Positions 1 to 9,571 of a stretch of DNA of 64,000 bases are shown in pieces (the first letter of the stretch is position 1; every line of letters begins with the position of its first letter). The stretch is from positions 124,001 to 188,000 of the forward strand of contig NZ_FNUC01000002.1 in the NCBI RefSeq assembly GCF_900106035.1, read 5' to 3'. The notes beneath the pieces are model-generated. The model did no database searches and was not told where the DNA came from. It saw only the letters and a list, made by a program, of their open reading frames with translations. The stretch is from Jiangella alba (GTDB lineage Bacteria > Actinomycetota > Actinomycetes > Jiangellales > Jiangellaceae). Position numbers and translations under genes: made by a program.

Positions 1-1
1 G

Positions 2-1558
2 CGCCCCGCCCTGGAGATCGTCAACGACACGCTGCTGTCCGGCATGCGCACCGTCGGCGAGCTGTTCGGGTCGGGCCAGATGCAGTTGCCGTTCGTGCTG
101 CAGTCCGCCGAGGTGATGAAGGCGGCGGTCGCGCACCTGGAACCGCACATGGAGAAGGACGACGCCGGCGGCAAGGGCCGGATCGTGCTCGCGACCGTCA
201 AGGGCGACGTGCACGACATCGGCAAGAACCTCGTCGACATCATCCTCTCCAACAACGGCTACGACGTGGTCAATCTCGGCATCAAGCAGCCGGTGGGCGC
301 GATCATCGACGCCGCGAGCGAGCACCGGGCCGACGCCGTCGGCATGTCCGGGCTGCTGGTGAAGTCGACGGTGGTCATGAAGGAGAACCTCGAGGAGATG
401 AACGCGCGCGGCGTCGCCGAGACCTGGCCCGTGCTGCTGGGCGGGGCGGCGCTGAACCGCACGTTCGTCGAGGACGACCTCGCCGCGGTCTACAAGGGCG
501 AGGTCAGCTACGCCCGCGACGCCTTCGAGGGACTGCGGCTGATGGACTCCATCATGAAGCGCAAGCAGGGCGGCGTCATCGAGGCCGACCCGGAGGCCGA
601 GGCCAAGCGCGCGCAACGACAGGCCCGGCGGCAGCGGTCGAAGAAGATCGCCGAGGCGCGCCGCGCTGGGCAGGAGGAGGCGCCGCCGCCCGGCGGCCGG
701 TCCGACGTCCTCGCCGACGTCCCCGTCCCGGAGCCGCCGTTCTGGGGCACCCGGGTGGTGCGCGGCGTCGCGCTGGCCGACTACGCGGCGCTGCTGGACG
801 AGCGGGCCACGTTCCTCGGCCAATGGGGGCTGCGCGGCGCCCGAGGCGGGGAGGGCCCCGGATACGAGGAGCTGGTCGAGACCGAGGGCCGGCCGCGGCT
901 GCGGTACTGGCTGGACGAGCTGACCACCCGGGGCGTCGTGGCGCACGCGGCGGTCGTCTACGGCTACGTCCCGTGCGTCTCCGAGGGCGACGATCTCGTC
1001 GTCCTGGACGCTCCGGCGCCCGACGCCGGTGAGCGCTGCCGGTTCACCTTCCCGCGCCAGCGCCGCGACCGGCGGCTGTGCCTGGCCGACTACTTCCGGC
1101 CCCGCGACCTGGCCGTGAGCTCGGGCCGGGTGGACGTGCTGCCGCTGCAGCTGGTGACGATGGGGCAGCCGATCGCCGACTTCGCCAACGAGCTGTTCGC
1201 CGCCGACGCCTACCGCGACTACCTGGAGGTGCACGGGCTCGGGGTGCAGCTCACCGAGGCACTGGCCGAGTACTGGCACCGCCGGGTCCGCCAGGAGCTG
1301 CGGCTGCCCGGCGGGGGGTCCGTCGCGGCCGAGGACGCCGCCGACGTCACCGAGTTCTTCCGGCTGGGCTACCGCGGCGCCCGGTACTCGCTGGGCTACG
1401 GGGCCTGCCCCGACCTGCGCGACCGCGAGAAGGTCGTCGCGCTGCTCGACCCCGGCCGCATCGGGGTCACGCTGTCCGAGGAGCACCAGCTGCATCCCGA
1501 GCAGTCGACCGATGCCTTGGTGGTGCACCACCCCGAGGCCGTCTACTTCACCGCCTGA
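2..1558 (+). CDS. metH: Cobalamin-dependent methionine synthase, C-terminal part (5' end outside window)
   Basis: Transfers a methyl group from 5-methyltetrahydrofolate to homocysteine through methylcobalamin in the cytoplasm. The reading frame is open from the first bases of the window, so the gene starts upstream; about 518 codons are visible. First comes the helical cap, then the B12-binding Rossmann domain with DVHDIGKN (the DxHxxG motif whose His is the lower cobalt ligand), a later SGLLVKS and a GGAALN loop. A charged linker rich in Lys/Arg/Glu (about codons 175-215) follows, then the AdoMet-dependent reactivation domain to the stop. The pterin and homocysteine domains are not in view. 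ahcY and metF follow on the same strand, so this is a methyl-cycle cluster. Identification is firm; only the 5' extent is unknown. Confidence 0.96.
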   Translation, partial: RPALEIVNDTLLSGMRTVGELFGSGQMQLPFVLQSAEVMKAAVAHLEPHMEKDDAGGKGRIVLATVKGDVHDIGKNLVDIILSNNGYDVVNLGIKQPVGAIIDAASEHRADAVGMSGLLVKSTVVMKENLEEMNARGVAETWPVLLGGAALNRTFVEDDLAAVYKGEVSYARDAFEGLRLMDSIMKRKQGGVIEADPEAEAKRAQRQARRQRSKKIAEARRAGQEEAPPPGGRSDVLADVPVPEPPFWGTRVVRGVALADYAALLDERATFLGQWGLRGARGGEGPGYEELVETEGRPRLRYWLDELTTRGVVAHAAVVYGYVPCVSEGDDLVVLDAPAPDAGERCRFTFPRQRRDRRLCLADYFRPRDLAVSSGRVDVLPLQLVTMGQPIADFANELFAADAYRDYLEVHGLGVQLTEALAEYWHRRVRQELRLPGGGSVAAEDAADVTEFFRLGYRGARYSLGYGACPDLRDREKVVALLDPGRIGVTLSEEHQLHPEQSTDALVVHHPEAVYFTA

Positions 1559-1578
1559 TCGACGTGAGGAGCCGTTCC

Positions 1579-3015
1579 ATGTCCCTTGATTTCAAGGTTG
1601 CTGATCTGTCGTTGGCCGATTTCGGTCGTCGTGAGATTCGTTTGGCCGAGCATGAGATGCCGGGTTTGATGGCGATGCGTGCGGAGTTCGGTGAGAGCAA
1701 GCCGCTCACCGGCGCGCGGATCACCGGGTCGTTGCATATGACGGTGCAGACGGCGGTGTTGATCGAGACGTTGACGGTGTTGGGCGCGCAGGTGCGCTGG
1801 GCCAGTTGCAACATCTTCTCCACCCAGGATCATGCGGCGGCGGCGGTCGCGGTCGGCCCCACCGGGTCGGTGGAGGCGCCGGCGGGGGTGCCGGTGTTCG
1901 CGTGGAAGGGGGAGTCGTTGGAGGAGTACTGGTGGTGCACCGAGCAGGCGTTGTCGTGGCCGGGTCAGGCGGGCCCGAACATGATCCTCGACGATGGTGG
2001 TGACGCCACGCTGCTGGTGCACAAGGGGGTCGAGTACGAGAAGGCCGGCGCCGTCCCCGACCCCGCCGCCGACGACCCGGACGAGTGGCGGGTGGTGCTG
2101 GGCCTGTTGAAGCGGTCGCTGGCCGAGTCCCAGGACCGGTGGACGGCGATGGCGCAGGACGTTCGTGGGGTGACGGAGGAGACGACGACCGGGGTGCACC
2201 GGTTGTACGAGATGATGCGTGATGGGGCGTTGTTGTTCCCGGGGATCAACGTGAACGATTCGGTGACGAAGAGCAAGTTCGACAACAAGTACGGGTGTCG
2301 GCATTCGCTGATCGATGGGATCAATCGGGCCACGGATGTGTTGATCGGTGGCAAGGTCGCGGTGGTGTGCGGGTATGGCGATGTGGGCAAGGGGTGTGCG
2401 GAGTCGCTGCGTGGTCAGGGCGCGCGGGTGGTGGTGACGGAGATCGACCCGATCTGTGCGTTGCAGGCGGCGATGGACGGGTACGAGGTCACCACGTTGG
2501 ACGAGGCGATCGAGCGGGCCGACATCGTGATCACTGCGACGGGGAACAAGGACGTCCTCACGGTGGATCATCTGGTGCGGGCGAAGCATCAGGCGATCGT
2601 GGGGAACATCGGGCATTTCGACAACGAGATCGACATGGCCGGGCTGGCCGCCGTGCCGGGGATCGTGCGGACCGAGATCAAGCCGCAGGTGCACGAGTGG
2701 AGCTTCCCGGATGGGCACACGGTGATCGTGTTGTCCGAGGGCCGGTTGTTGAATCTGGGTAACGCGACCGGGCATCCGTCGTTCGTGATGTCGAACTCGT
2801 TCACCAATCAGGTGCTGGCGCAGATCGAGTTGTTCGCGAAGACCGCGGACTATCCGCTGGGTGTGTACACGCTGCCCAAGCAGCTGGACGAGCAGGTGGC
2901 CCGGCTGCACCTCGACGCGCTCGGGGTGAAACTGACCGAGCTCACCGACGCGCAGGCCGACTACCTCGGCATCCCGGTCCAGGGCCCGTACAAGAGCGAG
3001 CACTACCGCTACTGA
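1579..3015 (+). CDS. ahcY: Adenosylhomocysteinase (S-adenosylhomocysteine hydrolase)
   Basis: NAD-dependent reversible hydrolysis of S-adenosylhomocysteine to adenosine and homocysteine, feeding the methionine synthase encoded upstream. The 478-residue length is normal for the family. Visible landmarks are STQDHAAAA near the N-terminus, the NAD-binding [19 protein letters not shown], and the C-terminal KSEHYRY. I chose the ATG at 1579 because GAGGAG lies just upstream and homology begins there; the frame is open for 500 bases further upstream but only as a shadow of metH. Base use is odd: much of 1579-2860 uses T/G-ending codons (TTG, GGT, CGT, GAT) unlike the neighbours, with more typical C/G-ending stretches near 2030-2160 and after about 2870. 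Confidence 0.97.
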   Translation: MSLDFKVADLSLADFGRREIRLAEHEMPGLMAMRAEFGESKPLTGARITGSLHMTVQTAVLIETLTVLGAQVRWASCNIFSTQDHAAAAVAVGPTGSVEAPAGVPVFAWKGESLEEYWWCTEQALSWPGQAGPNMILDDGGDATLLVHKGVEYEKAGAVPDPAADDPDEWRVVLGLLKRSLAESQDRWTAMAQDVRGVTEETTTGVHRLYEMMRDGALLFPGINVNDSVTKSKFDNKYGCRHSLIDGINRATDVLIGGKVAVVCGYGDVGKGCAESLRGQGARVVVTEIDPICALQAAMDGYEVTTLDEAIERADIVITATGNKDVLTVDHLVRAKHQAIVGNIGHFDNEIDMAGLAAVPGIVRTEIKPQVHEWSFPDGHTVIVLSEGRLLNLGNATGHPSFVMSNSFTNQVLAQIELFAKTADYPLGVYTLPKQLDEQVARLHLDALGVKLTELTDAQADYLGIPVQGPYKSEHYRY

Positions 3016-3039
3016 CGGCCGACGAGCCCAGGGGCAGCC

Positions 3040-4023
3040 ATGACGACCGTCCTGGACCGACTCGCCGGCCGGCGGCCGGTGTTCTCCGTCGAGTTCTTCC
3101 CGCCCCGCGACGACGCCGACGAGACGGTGTTGTGGACGGCGGTGCGCCAGCTGGAGCCGCTGGACCCGGCCTTCGTCTCGGTCACCTACGGCGCCGGCGG
3201 GTCCAGCCGCGAGCGGACCATCCGGACGACGGGGCGCATCCGCCGTGAGACGACGCTGACGCCGGTGGCGCACCTCGCCGGCGTCGGCCACTCGCGCGCC
3301 GAGCTGCGCAACGTCGTCGGCTGGTACGCCGAGAACGGCATCCGCAACGTCCTCGCGATCCGCGGCGACCCACCCGGCGGGCCAGCCGCCGAGTGGGTGG
3401 CGCACCCGGACGGCGTCACCTACGCCGACGAGATGGTGAGCCTGATCGGCGGCCTCGGCGCGTTCTGCGTCGGCGTGGCGGCCTTCCCGCACGGGCACCC
3501 GGAGTCGCCGGACCTCGAGACCGATGTCCGCCGGCTGCTGGGGAAGGTCCGGCGCGGGGCGCACTTCGCCGTCGCGCAACTGTGCTTCGAGCCGGACTAC
3601 TTCCTCCGGCTGCGCGACCGGCTGGCCGCGCTCGGCTGTGACGTGCCGCTACTGCCGGGGGTGATGCCGCTGACGACGCGGCGGACGCTGGAAAAGTCGG
3701 TCGAGCTGTCCGGCGTCAGCGCACCGGCGGCCGTCGCCGACCGCCTCGCCCGCTACGACGACGACCCGGCCGGCTTCCGCGCCGAGGGCATCGACCTCAC
3801 CACGTCGATGTGCGACCGGCTGCTGGCCGAGGGCGTCCAGGGCCTGCACTTCTACACCCTCAACCGCTCGACGGCCACCCGCGAGCTCGTCCGCCGCCTC
3901 GACCTGGGGACGCGAGACCGAACTCACGGGGATGCCAGCATCCCTGTGAGGTCGGTCAGACCCGCCACAGGCCAGGTGAGAGACTTGCCGCCGTGCAGAG
4001 CGGCAGCCGAACCCCGGTCGTAG
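3040..4023 (+). CDS. metF: Methylenetetrahydrofolate reductase
   Basis: FAD-dependent reduction of 5,10-methylene- to 5-methyltetrahydrofolate, the methyl donor used by MetH. The TIM-barrel signatures are clear: FSVEFFPPR with the catalytic Glu near residue 20, VTYGAGGSS, and LAIRGDPP. It starts at an ATG 24 bases after ahcY, with GGGGCAG upstream. At 327 residues it is longer than most bacterial MetF (about 290-300). The last ~40 residues after LVRRLDLG look unstructured, and the last 31 bases overlap miaA in another frame. The clustering with metH and ahcY supports a methionine-cycle role. The enzyme call is firm; the tail may be an addition specific to this lineage. Confidence 0.94.
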   Translation: MTTVLDRLAGRRPVFSVEFFPPRDDADETVLWTAVRQLEPLDPAFVSVTYGAGGSSRERTIRTTGRIRRETTLTPVAHLAGVGHSRAELRNVVGWYAENGIRNVLAIRGDPPGGPAAEWVAHPDGVTYADEMVSLIGGLGAFCVGVAAFPHGHPESPDLETDVRRLLGKVRRGAHFAVAQLCFEPDYFLRLRDRLAALGCDVPLLPGVMPLTTRRTLEKSVELSGVSAPAAVADRLARYDDDPAGFRAEGIDLTTSMCDRLLAEGVQGLHFYTLNRSTATRELVRRLDLGTRDRTHGDASIPVRSVRPATGQVRDLPPCRAAAEPRS

Positions 4024-4913
4024 CGGTCGTCGGGCCCACGGCGGCGGGCAAGAGCGACCTCGCCGTGGACCTCGCGCTACGGCTGGGCGGCGAGGTCGTC
4101 AACGCCGACTCCATGCAGCTCTACCGCGGCATGGACATCGGCACGGCCAAGCTCACGCTCGCCGAGCGACGAGGCGTCCCGCACCACCTGCTCGACCTGT
4201 ACGACGTCACGCGCCCGTCGACCGTCGCGGAGTTCCAGCGGCTGGCCCGTGAGGCCATCGACGACTGCCGGGCGCGTGGCGTCACGCCGATCCTGGCCGG
4301 TGGCAGCGCGCTGTACGTCCGCGCCGTCCTGGACCGGTTCGAGTTCCCCGGCACCGACCCGGAGGTCCGCGCCCGGCTGGAGGCGGAGCTGACGACGGTG
4401 GGCGCGGCGGCGCTGCACGAGCGGCTCGCTGGGCGCGATCCGGCCGCCGCGGCGGCCATCCTGCCCACCAACGGCCGCCGGGTGGTGCGCGCGCTGGAGG
4501 TCATCGAGCTGACCGGGCGCCCGTTCACCGCCACGCTGCCGCCGCGCGAGTACCACTACGACGACGTCGTGCAGATCGGCCTGGACCTGCCGCGCGACGT
4601 CCTCGACGAGCGCATCGAGCTGCGGGTCGACCGCATGTGGGAGCAGGGTCTGGTCGACGAGGTCCGCGGGCTGGAGGCGCGCGGGCTGCGCGAGGGCCCG
4701 ACGGCCAGCCGGGCGCTGGGCTACGCGCAGGTGCTGGCGTTCCTCGCCGGCGAGGCGACGGAGCAGGCGGCGCGCGACGAGACGGTGCAGCTCACGCGCC
4801 GGTTCGCCCGCCGTCAGCACGCGTGGTTCGGAAAGGACGACCGCGTCGGCTGGGTGCCGTTCGATGCCGATGACCGGTTGGAGCGCGCTCTGACCTACCA
4901 TCGTCGGTCGTGA
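3993..4913 (+). CDS. miaA: tRNA dimethylallyltransferase
   Basis: Adds a dimethylallyl group to N6 of adenosine 37 in tRNAs that read UNN codons. The N-terminus holds the P-loop GPTAAGKS (about residues 12-19), followed by NADSMQLYRGMDIGTAK, the Asp being the catalytic base, and HHLLDL. The Arg/His-rich C-terminus (RRFARRQHAWFGKDD) is typical. The GTG at 3993 gives 306 residues and the expected N-terminus; it lies inside the tail of metF. The stop overlaps the dapF start as GTGA, so translation of the two is probably coupled. miaA followed by dapF and hflX is the common actinobacterial order. Confidence 0.95.
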   Translation: MQSGSRTPVVAVVGPTAAGKSDLAVDLALRLGGEVVNADSMQLYRGMDIGTAKLTLAERRGVPHHLLDLYDVTRPSTVAEFQRLAREAIDDCRARGVTPILAGGSALYVRAVLDRFEFPGTDPEVRARLEAELTTVGAAALHERLAGRDPAAAAAILPTNGRRVVRALEVIELTGRPFTATLPPREYHYDDVVQIGLDLPRDVLDERIELRVDRMWEQGLVDEVRGLEARGLREGPTASRALGYAQVLAFLAGEATEQAARDETVQLTRRFARRQHAWFGKDDRVGWVPFDADDRLERALTYHRRS

Positions 4914-5749
4914 GCGGCATCTCCTTCGTCAAGGGACACGGCACCCAGAACGACTTCGTGGTGATCCCGGACGCCGACGGCGCCCTGGCCGACCGGCTCG
5001 ACGAGGCGGCCGTGCGCCGCCTGGCCGACCGGTACGCGGGCATCGGCGCCGACGGCGTCATCCGCATCACCCGCACGGAGACCGCCGACGAGGTCCGCGA
5101 GCTGGCCGACGACGCCGAGTGGTTCATGGACTACCGCAACGCCGACGGCTCGGCCGCCGAGATGTGCGGCAACGGCGTGCGCGTCATGGCCCGCTACCTG
5201 TGGGAGAACGGCCTGGTCGAAGGGCCGGTGCTGGCGCTTGCGACCCGCGGCGGCATCCGCACGGTGCACGCCGAGCCGGACGGCCAGATCACCGTCGAGA
5301 TGGGCCGGGCCAAGCCGGCCGCGACCCGCCAGCTGGCCTTCGTCGCCGCCGGCGGGCACACCTGGGAGGCCACGCCGGTCCGGGTGCCGAACCCGCACGC
5401 CGTCGTGTTCGTCGACGACCTCGAGGCGCCCGGCTCGCTCACGTCCGCGCCCGACCTGCGGCCCGCGTCGGTCTTCCCCGACTCCGCGAACGTCGAGTTC
5501 GTCGTCGACCGCGGGCACAAGCACATCGCGATGCGGGTGTGGGAGCGCGGCGTCGGCGAGACCCGGTCCTGCGGCACCGGCGTCTGCGCGGCGGCGTGGG
5601 TGGCCATGCGGCGCGACGGTGTCGGCGCCGGGGCCCGCTACCTGGTCGACGTGCCCGGCGGCCGGCTGGTCGTGACCGAGCGTCCGGACGGAGAACTGCT
5701 GCTCACCGGGCCGGCCGTGCTGGGCCTGCGGGGGACCGTCGAGCTCTGA
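4910..5749 (+). CDS. dapF: Diaminopimelate epimerase
   Basis: Interconverts LL- and meso-diaminopimelate for peptidoglycan and lysine synthesis. It is a PLP-independent racemase with two catalytic cysteines. Both are visible: MCGNGVRV in the N-terminal half and SCGTGVCAAAW in the C-terminal half. The N-terminal FVKGHGTQNDF is the family start. The GTG at 4910 overlaps the miaA stop by four bases, and 279 residues is the usual length. A hairpin about 45 bases after the stop may end the transcript. Confidence 0.97.
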   Translation: MSGISFVKGHGTQNDFVVIPDADGALADRLDEAAVRRLADRYAGIGADGVIRITRTETADEVRELADDAEWFMDYRNADGSAAEMCGNGVRVMARYLWENGLVEGPVLALATRGGIRTVHAEPDGQITVEMGRAKPAATRQLAFVAAGGHTWEATPVRVPNPHAVVFVDDLEAPGSLTSAPDLRPASVFPDSANVEFVVDRGHKHIAMRVWERGVGETRSCGTGVCAAAWVAMRRDGVGAGARYLVDVPGGRLVVTERPDGELLLTGPAVLGLRGTVEL

Positions 5750-5758
5750 CGCGAGCAG

Positions 5759-5774
5759 TGTGACCTAGATCACA
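5759..5774. promoter_or_regulatory. Crp/GlxR-type cAMP-receptor operator
   Basis: TGTGACCTAGATCACA matches the TGTGA-N6-TCACA consensus exactly, including the inner T and A preferred by mycobacterial Crp and corynebacterial GlxR. It sits 10 bases after the dapF stop and about 150 bases before the next start. It may control the small gene and hflX. The sequence match is direct; binding is inferred. Confidence 0.6.
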
Positions 5775-5794
5775 GCATCCTGGGAAACCCCGAG

Positions 5795-5826
5795 GACGTC
5801 TCCTTCAGTAGAAGGAGCACGACGTC
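5795..5826 (+). terminator. Hairpin after dapF, possible terminator
   Basis: CTCCTTC and GAAGGAG form a perfect 7-bp stem round the loop AGTA. Flanking GACGT and ACGTC can extend it with a three- to four-base bulge. No T-run follows, so a leader-RNA structure of the downstream gene is an alternative. Confidence 0.35.
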
Positions 5827-5923
5827 AGACTCGCGGTCGATGCCACCGCCGGGGAGCGGGCCTAACGTTGTGAGCGTGGGGCGGCAACGAGGCCGGCCGC
5901 GCGCCTGACGGAAGGGCGGTGCC

Positions 5924-6088
5924 ATGGGTGCAACGGAGAAGCAGCGGCGAGAGGCCGTGCTGCAGGAAGTGGCCCGGCGCGCCCAGGAGAAGTCCACGGG
6001 CAAGGCCGGACGGCGGGCGGCCACGCTGCGCGCCGCGGCGAAATTACGGTGGGCGGCGTCCACCGGGTCGAGCTATGGTCGCTCCTGA
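5924..6088 (+). CDS. Small basic protein of unknown function (54 aa)
   Basis: A 54-codon frame starts at an ATG with GAAGGGCGG six to eight bases upstream, a strong ribosome-binding site. The product is rich in Arg, Ala and Lys with a predicted helical first half (KQRREAVLQEVARRAQEK), no Cys and no membrane segment. It ends 27 bases before hflX on the same strand and may share a transcript driven from the Crp-type site. I do not recognise the family. An overlapping frame (5919-6119) lacks a comparable ribosome-binding site and is judged a shadow. Confidence 0.45.
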   Translation: MGATEKQRREAVLQEVARRAQEKSTGKAGRRAATLRAAAKLRWAASTGSSYGRS

Positions 6089-6115
6089 AGACGTCGAACG
6101 GCGAAAGCAGGAGAA

Positions 6116-7576
<1,461 letters not shown>

Positions 7577-7582
7577 GGGTGC

Positions 7583-7614
7583 CGGGCGGGGCCGGTCGAT
7601 GCCGTCCCCGCCCG
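7583..7614. terminator. Terminator hairpin between hflX and the S9 peptidase gene
   Basis: CGGGCGGGG and CCCCGCCCG form a perfect 9-bp stem with a 14-nt loop between convergent genes, so it could serve both strands. There is no U-tract on either side. Confidence 0.5.
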
Positions 7615-7636
7615 CCTCGCTCGTTCCTCGCCCGCC

Positions 7637-9481
7637 TTAGTCGGCCTGGACGCGCCCGCCCAGGTGCGTCGCGAGGAACCGCTCGGCCGCGGCGTAGAAC
7701 CGCTCGCGGTTCTCGGGCCGGGCCAGGCCGTGGCCCTCGTCCTCGAACAGCAGGTACTCGTGGTCGAGGCCCTTCTCCTCGAGCGCGGCGACGATCTGCT
7801 CGGCCTCGGCGATCTTCACCCGGGGGTCGTTCTTGCCCTGCGCGACCAGCACCGGGATGGTGATCTGGTCGACCTTCGACAGTGGCGAACGCTCCCACAG
7901 CAGGTCGCGCTCGGTGTCGGGGTTGCCGACGCGGTTGTGCATCAGCGCGAGCTGCGGCTTCCAGTACTCCGGCACCGACGCGAGCAGCGTGAGCAGGTTC
8001 GACGGGCCGACGATGTCGACGGCGCAGCGGAACACCTCGGGCGTGAACGCGGCGCCGGCCAGCGCGGCGTACCCGCCGTACGAGCCGCCGTAGATGCCGA
8101 CGCGGTCGCGGTCGACGAGCCCCTGGCCGGCCAGGTGGTCGACGGCGTCGAGGAGGTCGGTGTGCATGGCCGCGCCCCACTGCTTGTTGCCGGCGTTGCC
8201 GAAGGCCTTGCCGTAGCCGGTGGAGCCGCGGAAGTTCACCTGCACGCAGACGTAGCCGCGGTTGGCGAACCACTGCGCCTCGGGGTTGTAGCCCCAGGTG
8301 TCGCGCGCCCACGGGCCGCCGTGCACGTTGAGCACCGCCGGCAGACCGGCGCGGTCGACCCCCCGCGGGAACGTCAGGTAGCCGTGCACCGTGAGGCCGT
8401 CGCGGGCGGTGTAGGAGAACGGCTCCATCTCGGCGAGGTCGTAGTCCTCGAGCTCCGGACGGTGCGAGAACAGGAAGGTCAGCTCGCCGGAGTCGCGGTC
8501 GTAGCGGTAGTAGCGCACCGGCCCGTCGGAGAGCACGTCGTGCACCAGCCAGGTGCGGTCGTCGCGGACCGGCCGGGAGATGCCGACCTCGCCGCGCAGC
8601 CGCTGCGTCAGCCCGTCGACCTCGGCGCCGAACGCGGCGTCGAGGAAGGTCCAGGACTTGCGCTCCTTGACGAACGTGACGGCCTGCGGCTCGAGCGTCT
8701 CGGGGTGGCGGGCGATGCCGGCGGCGTCGTACTCGGGATCTTCGGCGAGCACGGTCTCGGCGCCGGTGGCGAGGTCGACGCGGATGAGCCGGGCGGCGTT
8801 GACGCCGGTGCTGGAGAACAGGAACGCGGCCGAGCCGTCGCGGTTGAACCCGGCGACGTCGGTGGTGAGGACGTCGTCGGGGCCGATCTCGAACCACGGC
8901 TCGTCGGCGCCGTCGTCGTCGCGGCGGTAGACGACCGCGCCGCCGTCCTCCGTCATCGCGACGCCGCCGCGCACGCGGTGGTCGGAGTCGACCAGCCAGC
9001 CGGCGTAGCCGGGGTTTTCGGCCACCTTCGTCAGCTCGCGGGTGGTGAGGTCGAGCCGGTAGACGTCGTGCAGCTGCGGGTTGTCGGCGTTCAGCCCGAT
9101 GAGCATGGACGTGGGGTGCCAGCGGTTGTGCTCGAGGATGTACGCGGTGACCTTCTCCTGCGGCGTGACCAGCGTGGACTCGCCGGTCTCGAGGTCGAGC
9201 GCGTAGAGCCGCCAGTCTTCGTCGCCGTCGGTGTCCTGCAGGTAGGCCAGGGTGCGGTCGTCGTGGCAGAACATGAACGTGCGCACGCCGCGGTGGCGGT
9301 CGTGGGTGACCGGGCGGGCGGCGGCGGGGTCGTCGGCGGGACCGACCCAGACGTTCAGCACGCCGTCGTCGGGCGCGACGAAGCCCAGCCGGGAGCCGTC
9401 GGGCGACAGCGTGGGCAGGACCCGTTCGGGATTGCCGAACAGGACGTCACGGGGGATCAGCGGCACCGCGTCATACGTCAT
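7637..9481 (-). CDS. S9 family (prolyl oligopeptidase-like) serine peptidase
   Basis: Likely cytoplasmic peptidase or acylaminoacyl-peptidase. The N-terminal ~370 residues look like a beta-propeller (repeated D-G-S/D-x-R-x-x-x-x-V segments such as LSPDGSRLGFV). The C-terminal alpha/beta-hydrolase has VLNVHGGPWARD as oxyanion loop, the nucleophile in GGSYGGYA (Ser467), and a terminal EDEGHG that supplies the His. No signal peptide is visible. 614 residues fits the family. The ATG at 9481 faces the helicase gene, with a 90-base shared promoter region. The substrate is not deducible. Confidence 0.9.
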   Translation of the reverse strand: MTYDAVPLIPRDVLFGNPERVLPTLSPDGSRLGFVAPDDGVLNVWVGPADDPAAARPVTHDRHRGVRTFMFCHDDRTLAYLQDTDGDEDWRLYALDLETGESTLVTPQEKVTAYILEHNRWHPTSMLIGLNADNPQLHDVYRLDLTTRELTKVAENPGYAGWLVDSDHRVRGGVAMTEDGGAVVYRRDDDGADEPWFEIGPDDVLTTDVAGFNRDGSAAFLFSSTGVNAARLIRVDLATGAETVLAEDPEYDAAGIARHPETLEPQAVTFVKERKSWTFLDAAFGAEVDGLTQRLRGEVGISRPVRDDRTWLVHDVLSDGPVRYYRYDRDSGELTFLFSHRPELEDYDLAEMEPFSYTARDGLTVHGYLTFPRGVDRAGLPAVLNVHGGPWARDTWGYNPEAQWFANRGYVCVQVNFRGSTGYGKAFGNAGNKQWGAAMHTDLLDAVDHLAGQGLVDRDRVGIYGGSYGGYAALAGAAFTPEVFRCAVDIVGPSNLLTLLASVPEYWKPQLALMHNRVGNPDTERDLLWERSPLSKVDQITIPVLVAQGKNDPRVKIAEAEQIVAALEEKGLDHEYLLFEDEGHGLARPENRERFYAAAERFLATHLGGRVQAD

Positions 9482-9571
9482 TCCGGCATTCCATCACGGG
9501 GCTCGGACAGGGTCGAGACGCGGCTGTGGACAACCGCTTTCCCGGTCCGGCGGTCGGGTAGTGTCGTGGCG

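Noticed and set aside
1559-1578. SAH riboswitch before ahcY
   Set aside because: Only 20 bases separate metH and ahcY, too short for the element.
1543-3579. 678-codon reverse-strand open frame opposite ahcY and metF
   Set aside because: Arg/His/Asp-rich translation without family features, produced by codon bias of the true forward genes.
9482-9571. SOS box for the DinG-like helicase
   Set aside because: No CGAAC-N4-GTTCG-like sequence could be found in the short intergenic region.
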